Below are positions 37,701 to 49,900 of a DNA stretch of 64,000 nt, piece after piece (the first letter of the stretch is position 1; the number at the start of each line of letters is the position of its first letter). A model generated the notes under the pieces. The model saw only the letters and a list, made by a program, of their open reading frames with translations, made no database searches and was not told the origin of the DNA. The position numbers and the translations under genes were made by a program. The stretch is taken from positions 6,612,267 through 6,676,266 of the forward strand of contig CM012953.1 in assembly GCA_000181795.3 (NCBI GenBank). The letters are read 5' to 3'. The stretch comes from Trichinella spiralis (lineage: Eukaryota; Nematoda; Enoplea; Trichinellida; Trichinellidae).

Positions 37701-38888
37701 AAATGTTTTGAAAATTTTTATAATTATTGATGCAATTGTCATCATTGGATCTCGCCAATCAGAATAATTTAATGACAATACAAATAATACATGCTATACT
37801 AATATTTAAAACAGTAAAAAGTTGTTCAGTCATAATTTTCAAGTGTGGTAATTGATTTCCTAGTATAATTTAAATATTTTTAGTGAAATTTATTTACCGA
37901 AACAGACAGCCATTATTATATGTGATCTGCTTAAAATGTTTTTCATGTTGTTCCGTTGAAGTGAAAATATTTAAATCAGCAGTTTCAATATTTGTACATT
38001 AAATAGTTTTAGAAACTTATGGGTTTTTTTTATTACGATCAATTTTTCATTTAAACTATAGTCACTTCATTTTGGTGTTCATCAATTCCGCAACTTGACG
38101 TTTTATTATCCAACGCTTCTGGGTTTAATCACTATTGGCAGTAGTTATTTCTTATGCAGTTAGCTCTTAGCAAAAGATGCGCATTCTGTGAAACTTCATT
38201 TAACAACTATATAGTTGAAAGCGTACATTTTCATCGATATTTCTGAAAAGTAAGACGACAAAAGAAAAATAACAATAAATCTTATTCGACTGCTAAAAAA
38301 ATATAATTTTCAAAAAAATGTTTGCATTAAAATTGCTTTTTTCAATAGCTTGAAATTGTATAAATGTTGATTTTCCTTTTCCACATTATGAAATGGTAAA
38401 GTGGCAATTGCATTTTTAATAATTTTATTGCATATAGGATTAGTTTTAAAGAAAATATAACAGACGCTGAAATTTAATCTTTCCATTGCTATTCATCAAT
38501 GGAGTAATAAATTAATATAGTGTATAAGTTTGAAAAATGTATCGTTTTTCTCGAAAGTTATCTTTGGAATGGAGAGTGCATATATTTTACTAATTTCTAT
38601 ATATTAATATGTATTTTAGCATTAATAGTAAAATCTGCTATTTCCATGTAGTTATAGTTGTGAATATTTCACTATTCGTTGTATAATGCGAATACAAATT
38701 GTAATAAAATGTAAAGTGAATTTTATTAAAATTTCATAATCATATATAACAATAACCGTGTGAAGTGAAGATTAACTTAAGATATGTTAGAATGTGCTAA
38801 ATTATTGAAAAGATGGGTTGATTTTTTCTTTTTTTTTGAAAATTTCAAAATATGATGAGGTCGATGAATCATTAACAAGTACACACAC

Positions 38889-38891
<3 letters not shown>

Positions 38892-38949
<58 letters not shown>
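38892..38949. repeat. (AT)n microsatellite, about 29 units
   Basis: An uninterrupted AT dinucleotide tract preceded by a short (AC)n run (38880-38890). It sits directly before the GC-richer island that may be a 5' exon of the RhoGAP gene. Confidence 0.95.
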
Positions 38950-38954
<5 letters not shown>

Positions 38955-39126
38955 CCGGCATTAGAGAATTGGTTTTCATTCTAGTCGCATCTTCCCGCGG
39001 TTGCGTCTTTTATTTTTAGTCCGCCTACGTAAGCAAAGATATTTCTGGATGCCAGAAAGCACCTGATGTTGGCAAGCTCTGATTGATTCGTAGCAAAGAG
39101 ACGCGTCTGTCAGCTATGATGACGTC
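38955..39126 (+). promoter_or_regulatory. Candidate 5' noncoding exon and CRE-like site of the RhoGAP gene
   Basis: A GC-richer island with a consensus donor CTAC|GTAAGC (exon end 39028), followed by a CRE half-palindrome TGACGTC at 39120-39126. The RhoGAP coding exon at 40995 has an acceptor TTTCTTTTTAG ending at 40943, which this donor could join. No transcript evidence exists here. Confidence 0.3.
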
Positions 39127-40994
39127 TTTTAATGTGTTTCAGAACGATCAAGCAAAATCGAGTGCGACCAGTTGAGGAAGCAAATAACGACCTATTAGAT
39201 TGATGCGATAAACAGAAGGACCAGAAATCTTTGAAAAATGTTTATTAATGTTGTTTTTGTGCAAGCGCTTTAACCATAAAATTTATTACTTACTAAAACT
39301 AAGCTGCCCTTTTCTTTTGCACAAACTGCTTTCCGCACACTATTGGGAAGCGTTGTTTCTATGCCATGTTTTATTGTTTCCGTTTTTGTTACACGCTAAA
39401 AGATAAGTAGTTGAGGAAAAAAAGTTACTACTATTCATTCAGATTATTTTATTACGTAGTATTGAAGTTTTGCTTTATTTTTTTCATTTTTTGTTTATTT
39501 TATTATATTTACTGGGGGTTTTAAAGATTTCTTAACTGAAAATTTTTTACATATAATCTTCAACTGCATTGTCTTATTGTTCTATATATTATTTTAAGGT
39601 ATGTGAGTTTAAAGCACAACCATATATAATATAATTTAAAATTATTATTCACTAGAATACTGGGATGTTTATTTGTTTTTTTTTTGATTATCATGCACTT
39701 TTGTATTTTCATCTGTTGCATATGCAGTAGTGTTTTTTTTTCTTCTTTTGTGCAGATTGAGTTGTAAATATTACTACCTGTTGTTTGTCAGCGTTTCAGT
39801 TGTACCAGCAATTGTGCAGTGCGTAAGAGGGATTACAACTGAATTATGTCATTTACTCGCTTATTATTAAACGGTTATAGGTTTAATCCATTTCCGTAAA
39901 CTCGTAATTCGACCAAATCTGCTTTCAGCTGCAGCTTTTGTTGTTTCTGGCATGTTGAACGTAAAAATATTCTACTAAATTTAAATAACGAATTATCAAC
40001 ATAGATAACAACAATAAAAGCAGATTCCATTGTTTTGTTAAGTAATCGCAGTTTGTTGTTTTTTTCTAATTGTTTCATTTACGCGACGTATTAGCGTTGG
40101 AAAAGCAGCTATGTTTGTTTACAAGCATGCAAAAATGTAATTTGCCCAGAGTGTTTAGCATTAATTAATAATAATGAATTCATTTGTTGACTGAATTGAT
40201 GATTCAGTTTTTAAAATTCAGAAAAAATAAGTTGATTTCACTTTTATCAGTCAGTGTGCAATGCAACGTTGCAACAATCACCAACGTGACGCAAACGAGA
40301 ATATATGTAAATTATATTCAAAGCATGCAACTGCCTGAACGTCATTTGCTTCATTTTCAAAACTGTAAAACTATTGATTATTGGTGAAAGAAGTAAAAAA
40401 AATTTCTTTTTTATTTACATTTCTATTTTTACTCCCTCATACAGTTATACAGTTTGAAAAATTTTCCCTCCTGCACAATATGCTCACAATGAATGTGTAT
40501 CATGAAAAAAATGAAAAATTTTTGAATCAGTGCAATAAAATAGAATGAATAAGAAAAATCACTTGTTTGTTGAATTATTCATTAAACTTTGAACACAGGT
40601 AAAAGTTATTCAAGTGGTGTTTTTGTAATTACACTTTAAAAAACGGTGAAGTGTAAGCATGAAGAAGAAACTGTAGGAAAATTTTGTTAAATGCATGATA
40701 TTTGCACATGCCAATGTTTGTCATTGACCTTTTACACGAGCCAGTTGAAATCCGCAGTTAAGTTTCTGTGTGATATGTGTTGTGCAAATGGTGAAGTGAT
40801 CGATTGGTTCCAAAGGGACATTGATAATTTATCGATATTTCTGATATTGTTTTTTTTCAAAAAACGATATATTTTAAATTTAATCCAACCCTAGTTCAAT
40901 TCAACTGAATCGAATATTGAATAATTGAATATTTTCTTTTTAGGAATCCATGCTTTGCAGGTAGACATCTGGTAGTGATATTGAGTTGGCTTGT

Positions 40995-43900
40995 ATGATG
41001 ACAGAAAATTTGAATAGTTGTACATTGAATAATGAAGAAGAGCAGTTGTTGAATGTTGAAAAGAAAGAGAAATGGGAAAATTCATCAACGGAATACTGTG
41101 AAGAAGAGCATGATAATAATGATAAAGCTGTTGGACGTTTAAATCTGGCATCTTGGAAACGGACGAACGATGACAGTGTTGGAGATGCTGGCAAGAAACA
41201 GGAGGAAGAGGAGGAGGAGGTCGAGGAGGATGCTGCTGATGCTGCTGCTGCTGTTGATGCGACAAAGATCGACGACAGCTTAAACGGCAGCCTGAAATTA
41301 GCTACATGGAAGCGTGATTTGGCAAGCCGGTCGAACGGTGGGTTGGTATCTTCACGAACAGTGCCGTGGTGTTTGCGTCGAGGTTCAGTTAAAACCGGAG
41401 TAGTGTCCCAGATTGTGGAAGCACTGCGTGAAAACAGAAAACTGGACGAAAATTGCTGCTGCTCATCGTCGTCGTCGTCGTCAGCTCAGCTTGGCTGCTG
41501 CTATGCGACAACTTCTGCAAAAGACAGCAAATATTATTACTACGCCAATCGACGATTCAATAATTCCACCCCTGCTGCTACTGTGGCCGCTTCGGATTCA
41601 TGCTTGGTCCGGACGTTGATTTCCCTGTACGAAAGGGGTACTGTAGATCGTGTCGGACCATTGAAACTTTACCATGCCCAGATGTACAAAAGAGAGTTGA
41701 ATCGAATCACGTCCCACAACTTGGGTCAAGTTTTGCGCAAAGCTAAACGCTTCGACCAACTTTTAAGCGGTCCAAGACGTCATTCATTAGATTCAAATCA
41801 GTTTTTTGATTCTCTTGTTGACAATAACTATCAGAATCCAGCAACGACAACAACAACAACAACAGATGGGAAAGGATTAATAATTGATAATCAAGGTCAA
41901 ATCCGATGTCGAGCAATGTCTACCTTTTTGGATGAATCTTTCCCAACCAATCGTCCGGATGTTCTGACCTGTCGACTGCGACGTCAACAATCATTTATAC
42001 GTGCTGTAACAGGAAATAAGCTATTAACATCAGGTGAGCTAATTTATTTTATATATTTTTTTCATTACATCAAAAATGGACTAGTTATTCAACGGCATTC
42101 TTATTGTATTTATAATTAAATGAATCAACCATGCTAGAAGTAGTCATTCTTTTCTTGCATCTTCATATCCAGTCAGATATTCAATACACACGTGTGCGCA
42201 TTTATACGTATGGTATATTTGTCTCTGATTTTATTATTATCTCTTTATAACTAAATTATTACTGTTTAACAGTTTGCTCCAGATTTTGGAAGAAAAGTCA
42301 AAATATCATTGACAGGTTTATCTATTAAGGTAAACTAGCTTGCAGAAACAAGAAAAGAAAATTTTTCGCATGCATACACACATACATCTGTGTGCGCATG
42401 CATGATATAATGCAATTACAAATAATTAGCGTTCTTACGAAATAGCGTAAATCTTAGCCTAGCAATTTTTTAAATATAAATAAATATATACAATGACATT
42501 AACAATTTTATTTGATCATCAAAGAGACACTTTTCTTCTTTTATAGCATAAAATTGTAATGCTGAATAAGGACGTCAGTCTCTTTTTCTTTCTATAGCAA
42601 AATTTGTTAAATTACATACATTTGAAAATAGTCATAATTATTTGTTGCGCAACTTGAAAATTGAATACTAATTTTCAATAAATTAGAAGATTTTTCATTT
42701 TTATTTTATTACAGATTTTTTTCTTTATTGAACATTTTACAACTTTGATAATCAGTGATAAAATGTATACAAAAATGATATTCAATTCAAATTATATTGT
42801 TAAGTGTATTTTATCGATGTTTCAAATACATTATTTTAAAATGAAATTATTATACTGTTGTTATGTTAGATAAATAAATAAAATTGACATTCGACAATGA
42901 TGCTATTAAATATTTTCATTTCAAATTATATATTTGTTTAAACTGCATCGTAAATCTCTGAAAAATTAACGTGAATTATATTCAAATTATAACGTATAAA
43001 ATAGAATATGTAATATAATTATATGGTAAAATTTTTATTGCTTTCTTTTTGACAAAAGTTTACTAAAAAGCATTTGGCAATGTTAAAATTGGTAATGTAT
43101 ACTTACATTTCTATTTGCACTTTGATGAAATTCTTTATCTGCATAAAAACCAGTCAGAAGGCTGTAAATCAGGTTAATGCTGATAAGCTCGCCAATATCT
43201 GAATTAATTAATTAATTAATTAATGCTATTTTTGATGACAAACGAAATTTTTCTTTTTTTATTTTATGCATTATATAAAATGTTCCAAACATTGTGTGAA
43301 ACATTTCAACATTGTCAAAAGCAATATCATTCTTTGCTGGTTGCTATTAGTTTCAACATTGTTATCACAAAAGATGCGGATATGCTTTCAAAAAGAAAAT
43401 TATTATTATTATAAAAATTTCAACATTTTCAACAGCAAATTAGCAAACTTATTATTAATGCAAAGCTAGTTCTATATGTTTACAAAAGTAACCGTTATGA
43501 GGTGCCTGAAAATTGACTTGACTTTCAAGTTGCAATTATTAGAGTTTCACAAAAATGAATGTCAAGTTTTGCAAATAAAATAATTTATTAATCATAAAAG
43601 TAAAATCTATTTTCAAAGATCAGTCTGCAAAACGGACAATTGCAGCAGTATATTTCATTTTTATTGTGTGTTATTATGATAAGTGTCAATGGTGAAAATT
43701 ATTATTCAATTTGAAACAATTTTTCTTATGAAAAATCGGTATTCGGGTTATATTTTGTCAATTGCTTGTCGTTGAAGCGACAGTTTGAAAAATTGTCTCA
43801 GCGTTCGCTTAATCATACGTCTGAGCTTCAAAATCAAACGATGACAGTGATTGTAGTTCTAATTTTGCTAGCAGTGGTTAGTTGCATGCAGCTTCTGCTT

Positions 43901-46900
43901 CTTTTTCAACTTTTCAAAAAACATCACTGTTTTTCCAAATGAACTCTACAATAATGCATGCATAAATATGCATATGCATATAATTGGATGATGTGTTACA
44001 CAGACATACGCTTGACAAGTTCAAATGTCCGTAAAATGCGTAACACATTTCCGTGTCATTGCAACACTTCTGATGGTCATCACAATGGCGGAAAACACAA
44101 CATGACCGGTGTTGGAGAAGCTTTATTCCCAGTTTCCACAGACACTTCCAAAAACGTTATCATTGAGAATGTTTGCCAGCAATCATCAATGCTTATTTTA
44201 ATTCCTTGTTCACTTCACACCATTCATACTATTCACGCATTTTTGTGCAGTTTATTGTCCAAATGACAATTTTCAAAGAAGACCAGGGTCACATTTTTTT
44301 CCTCTCACCACTCTGTTAAAACCGTGCTCTAAATAAAATTTTACATTCTCTCAACATGCATAAAATCTAAAAAAAACCAAGCCAACTTTACTCTTTTCTC
44401 TTATTTCACACTGGCAAGTTTGCACTTAGAATTGGAAATTGTTTCACTGTAATATTCAACCTTGTTCCTTTCCTCACAAATTGTAAATGCAATTTCAATG
44501 AATTACTTAACATAACTTTGAGATGATATGCTAATTTAATAATAATAATCCAAGTTTAGTTTATAAATTGCTCTTTTTCGCAGATTTCTTCTTCATCTTT
44601 TTGTTATATACATATATATATATATATATATAACAAAAAACTTCGCCTCATTCTCATTCTTGTCATCTACGGCTGCATGTTTTCATCGTTGATCATGATT
44701 GTCTGTTTTACTGTATATGGCATTGTTCATTTTGAAACTGCATTTTAAACTGTTCGTTTGTGCAGGGTGCCACTATTGCAGGTCAGCTGTTTTGCAAATT
44801 TTTTTAGATTATTATTTTTCGTAAGCAGTTGAAATGAGAATGGCTAATTATAAGCAATTGCCGGCCAAAAGAGCAGAACTTCTTGTTGACAGCCTTTTTT
44901 AGAGCAGTAAGTTCATTGAGTTTTTTAGGTCATTAAAAGTTTGAAATTTTCAACCCAGCTATTGCGTCAGCAGCACACTTCCTTAACTATATAAAATGAA
45001 CATATGCTATTGTTGAATGATGTGTTTTTTTCTGAATGTAATGGCCTTTTTAGCGACCAGTTTTATTGTCAATTTGACAAATAATTACAGTATCCGTGTT
45101 CAAAAGGCTAAGATGATTATAATTTAGTTTATTGAAGGACACTTTTGTGAATTTAAATGTGCTTGCACAGAGATTGATCAGTTGACATACGGAAGTGCAC
45201 CAAAAAAGGACAAATGTGATGATTGTTTATTGTTTAAGAATATGCTTAGCAAATTATGCTTGTGTATGCTTTTGACCTTCGGGAAATGAATTTTCTTTTT
45301 CTGACCTTGCAGCATAATTTTGGCGTTTTTTTGGGAATGTATATATATATTTTTTTCTTAAATGAAGAATTGATGACATGACAGTTCACCTTCTGATTGA
45401 TAATAATTACACGAGATGTTTCGGTTGTTGTTGATAAGCACTGCTGCACTGATCGTTGGTTGTTCAATTGTAAGAATGCCAAAGGTTACGGCTGTCAATT
45501 GTATTGGTTGTTAATTTTTTATGTTGCAAATTAAAAAGCGAAAGAAACAATTGTTGTATGCCTTTTTTTTACTTTTTCAACCTTTGTACACTTGAATGAA
45601 AATTTGCAGTTTGCTCGATTATATGCACATATTTGTTGTTTTGGAATGTTTTGCAAATTTTATTTTGTAAAGATTTTTATAAAATGTGAAAACGAATTTT
45701 TAAAGAAATACACTTTTTTGAAATCATTCACCGATAATTATTTTTGTTTTAAAATATAAATAAATGAATTGTTTATTAGCTTGATATTCATACATTGTTT
45801 TGATGATTGGTTTCGTTTGCAGTTTATAAATTTAAAAATAAAAACAAAGATAAGTTCAGCTCATTTATTAAAAATAGTTATGAAATTATTTTTAAATCAA
45901 AAGAATCTATATATATAGTCGTATTGTTTTTGAAATAAGTACCACATTGCAACGTGCTGCCAATTGCATAAACTGTTGGCCAGTGTTGTCGTCGATTATT
46001 AACTGCTGAGTTATCTAACTTATTTTTTGCTCTGTAATGTAACACACTTACAGTGCACGTCGCGACAGGTCAACAACTATCGCGATTGTTGTCAACTCTG
46101 TATACAGTAATGAAATGCAAGTACTATACAAAAAAAAACAGTGCTGCACATTAAATTCAAACCAAACTAAGCTGTAGTTAACTGAATTTTTTTGAAATAT
46201 TTTTTTTTCTTCATATAATGTTGAATAACTGAAAGAATATTTTTTCAAAGAATAGCAAGAAAAAATAGAAAACGTTACAGCAATTGAAGTGAAAGTGATT
46301 TGAATTTTAGCGCCCTACTGCGTGCTTAATGTGATAAAGCTAGCAGCGCAATTTTTGAAATGTGCGCGTGTTGTTGTTTAATTTTTTTTATTTTACGTTT
46401 CAAATTACGTCACTGCAAAATGTAAAAAATGGACGAACGTAGTGCTTTTGAAAAGTTTTAGCTCAATTAAAGATGAAATATTTTCCACTTTTCGAATGCT
46501 GTGCGTCTGAAGTGTTGTGTAAAATGATAATATTTCTTCAAAAAGACTATAAAGTACGCAGTTTGAAAATGATGTTTTTTGTCGGAATCGTCTATTGCAC
46601 GATAAAAATTTATTTATTATTTTTTTGTTGAATAATTTCTGACATGGCAAATGTGTTGGATGAATTTGGATTTTTTTTATTTTCTTTTTTGAAAAATTGC
46701 GTCACTTTTTGAAATGTATTTTTTCCAAAGTGTCATGCTACAGTAACTTTTTCGAAAGCAAATGTTTGTCAGTTTGAAAAGTGATAGTTGTTTTTCTTTA
46801 TATTCTAATTTTTTTTAATTTTCTCTCTTTCTTTTCACAACTTTGTCGCTTCCGTTTCAGTCATGCTTGACGTGATCATGTCTATGCTGCACAGATGACG

Positions 46901-49900
46901 TCAAGTGACGCTTTATTCACAATTCTGCCGTTGATTCAGCCACCACCACCACCACCCCACCACTGGCAAGCAGGCAACGTTGTGTTTTACCGCTTTTGCT
47001 CTGCTTCACGTTTACTTAACATCATGCATACACATGTGTAATAATATCTATATGTATACACTGATTGTGATGTGCTTGTAGAAAAATTGACTAGCTGATC
47101 ATCATGAAAGATAAAATCTTAGTACAATTTTATCACACAGGCTATGTTGTTGTTGTTTTTTTAATGACATATTAATAATAATGCTGCACAAATTGGTGAA
47201 CTGACTAAAATATTGATGCTGCTCACGGTAATTGTTGACTTTCATGTTGTACTTTTTTTTTAAATAACGAGATTAATAATTGATTTCAACATTTGAAATT
47301 TCTCTTTGATTTGATAATAATATTACATTACGATTGCATGATTGATATATTCTTTTGATATATTCTTCTTCTCTTTCTTTTATTTTTGACAATGACATAC
47401 ATATTAAATAAATTTGAAATTATTTCAATTTTTAATGATAAATTGTAAAAAATTAATCACATAATTTGTTTTTTCTTATGTTACTTTCAAACGATTCATA
47501 TTTAACAACTGATATTAGACATTCTTTTTCACTTTTTGTAATAAAGCTTGAAATTGATTTAAAAACTGAAAAGTAATGTTAATGCGTGTTTTACTTTTAT
47601 ACAGCGATTGAAATTGTTTTTTTTAATAAATAATGTGCCATGTGTTATTTTATTTTTAAAATTATTGATTAATTGGACAACGGATTTTATGAATGAATGA
47701 AAGAAAAGATTTTTCTTCTGATTGTATGAAACGTTAGTTTCTTTTTTCTTCTCTCACCACTGCATTGTAATAATAGTAATGATTGTTGTTGTTGTTGTTT
47801 CGCTTTTTTTAATGAGACGGTTGGTATTAGTTTAATTAAGATGCTGTGGGCAACAATGGAAGTCGTTAAGGTTGTTTTGTTTTGAATATTTTGAGCTTCA
47901 GATGTTGGGGATTTTGATCTTTTTCATCGCATGATCACGAACAGCAGAGATCTCTTGTCCTTAGCATCTGCGGGATTAGCGGGATGAAAACGCTACGGAC
48001 ATGTGTTTCAATATTTTACCAACGGCTGCTTTTTGTTTGCGTTAATAATTAATAAAACTACAACCGTATAACGACCCGACTAGTGAATATTGTTTGTTCA
48101 TTTTTCTTTTCCAGATCTTAAAAAATTTTCAATTATTACCCAAGTGAGCTTTTTGAAAATTTGGTGCATTGGTGGGAAAATGACAGCTGTCTCTCCACAC
48201 CCATTCCCGAGTGTTGCGGTGTGGCAAATATGCAATTTGTTTACAGAAAGCGGGAGCTAGTGATTTGGCGTCAAATTTATCTGGCCGTGTCGATGCGTAA
48301 ACAACCAATATGAATGCCGTTTGAATGTGAGAGAAATAAGAGGAGTATATAGGGGCAGTGAGTGAGTGAGTGAGTGAATAAGTGAAGCTGAGAGGCAGAG
48401 TTGAAACCAGTGGACAAAGCGGCTACTGAGGGACAGAGATGAATAATACATACATGGCAATTTGTTGTAGTTGTCCAATTTGTTTGTTAGTTTATTGAAA
48501 TGATCTCTCTGCTTACTGTACTTGAGCAGATGCTTCTCATTTGGGGGTCAATTTTGAATTGATCACTCCGGTGCTACTGATTTACTGGTCGATTGGTATT
48601 GTTTTTGTGGACAGTGGTCTCGCAGGTTGTATGCCACGGTGGCGAGCATGGCACGCGAAATGACCTCTGTAATCGTTCCAATTGCATCGATCCAATTGAC
48701 ATGCTTGCTTGCTTGCTTGCTTTACCGGCTTGTATTGGGCCGGATGACCGTTGGCTGGACAGTTATCGATTGTTGAATATGTCGATTCACAAGCTTTTAT
48801 ATTGTTGCTATTGCTTGCGTTTTGCTAACGTGTACGCGCCTCACTTGTGTGTATGTGTGTGTGTAGGGGGGAGGTGATGCTTTTTCAGCTAGCGTCGGTT
48901 TTTAATGTTAAATTGATTATACAATACAAGCTTTGCGTGGTTTTTTTTGTTTTATTTTCCAACAAAATTGATTCTTATTAACGTTGTTGTCACATTTTAA
49001 TAATACAATTGTAATTGTGTTTATTATTTTTAGATATTGATACAATAAATGAATATACTGATCAGAGCGGTTCATCGGTGAACGGAGATTATCCGGCGGA
49101 CGGCAAAAATAACAAGCAAAGTACAAATAGATCAATGCCGAATGGCAACATTTTATCATCACAAGCAATTCAAAACGGGCGTCGTCATTCCACTTTGAAA
49201 CTAATGGATGCTCTTGGCAAAGTCGAAGTGATGGAAAAATCTCTCCTTGCCAACGGTAACGCCGCCATTCCATGCTCTTCACAAACAACGTAAGTGCAAA
49301 AAAAAATTTATTATTTCTTTCAATTGAATTTTATTCATATTCTTCAATACACTGCATTTTTGCAACTTATCATCACTGTATTGTTGATGAAAAAATTACA
49401 TGCAATCAGTGTTAAAATAGCATTTTTTAAGCATTAATTTTTAAATTAAGATGAAAAAACAGAAAATTAAACTCCTTTTTAATTTTAATTTTGTCCAATC
49501 ATCACTTTATCTTGCATAAAAATACAACTAATGCAATAATGTATAATGTTTACATGTGGTGAAATTTATTGGATAAATTGAAAAAATGATCCTGCTTGCT
49601 TGTTATACATGCTCATTTAGTAGTTGTTTTCTTGAACGATTTGGAATCAATTCACTTCAAATTTCTCCAAGTCGTCATCACTGTACACGCTTGTATGTCA
49701 AGTACTTTTCAAGTAGGCATGCTTTGATTTTAAAGTGATCAGTTAGTTGAGATGAATTGAAGATGATAAGTGTTTATTTTTAGAATTATTAAGTCTGATT
49801 AAGTGGCGCTGATGTATATTTTCAACTTGCCATTGCCACAAACGGTTAATTAATTATTTCTGTGAAAGCAGAAATTTTTTTCCCTAATTAGCACATTAAC

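Larger units (their letters stand above)
34725..40994. other. Head-to-head intergenic region between cyclin K and the RhoGAP gene
   Basis: Over 6 kb between two divergently transcribed genes. Most is AT-rich. GC-richer islands lie at 35380-35800 and 38950-39200. The first has overlapping open frames on the minus strand (for example ATG 35679, 78 codons) and a donor-like GAC|GTAAGA on the plus strand near 35493. The second ends in a strong donor-like CTAC|GTAAGC at 39028 on the plus strand. Both are plausible noncoding first exons or promoters. A long (AT)n tract lies at 38892-38949. Confidence 0.45.
42034..49033 (+). other. 7-kb first coding-region intron of the RhoGAP gene
   Basis: Bounded by G|GTGAGC and TTATTTTTAG|AT. 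It holds (TTAA)n at 43202-43223, a 13-bp-arm inverted repeat at 44598-44639, GC-richer islands at 43990-44270, 46850-47010, 47930-48000 and 48100-48870, a perfect CRE at 46896-46903 and a TATA box at 48346-48353. These may mark internal promoters. The open frame 43958-44266 (102 codons) looks protein-like but no convincing donor closes it. Confidence 0.5.
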
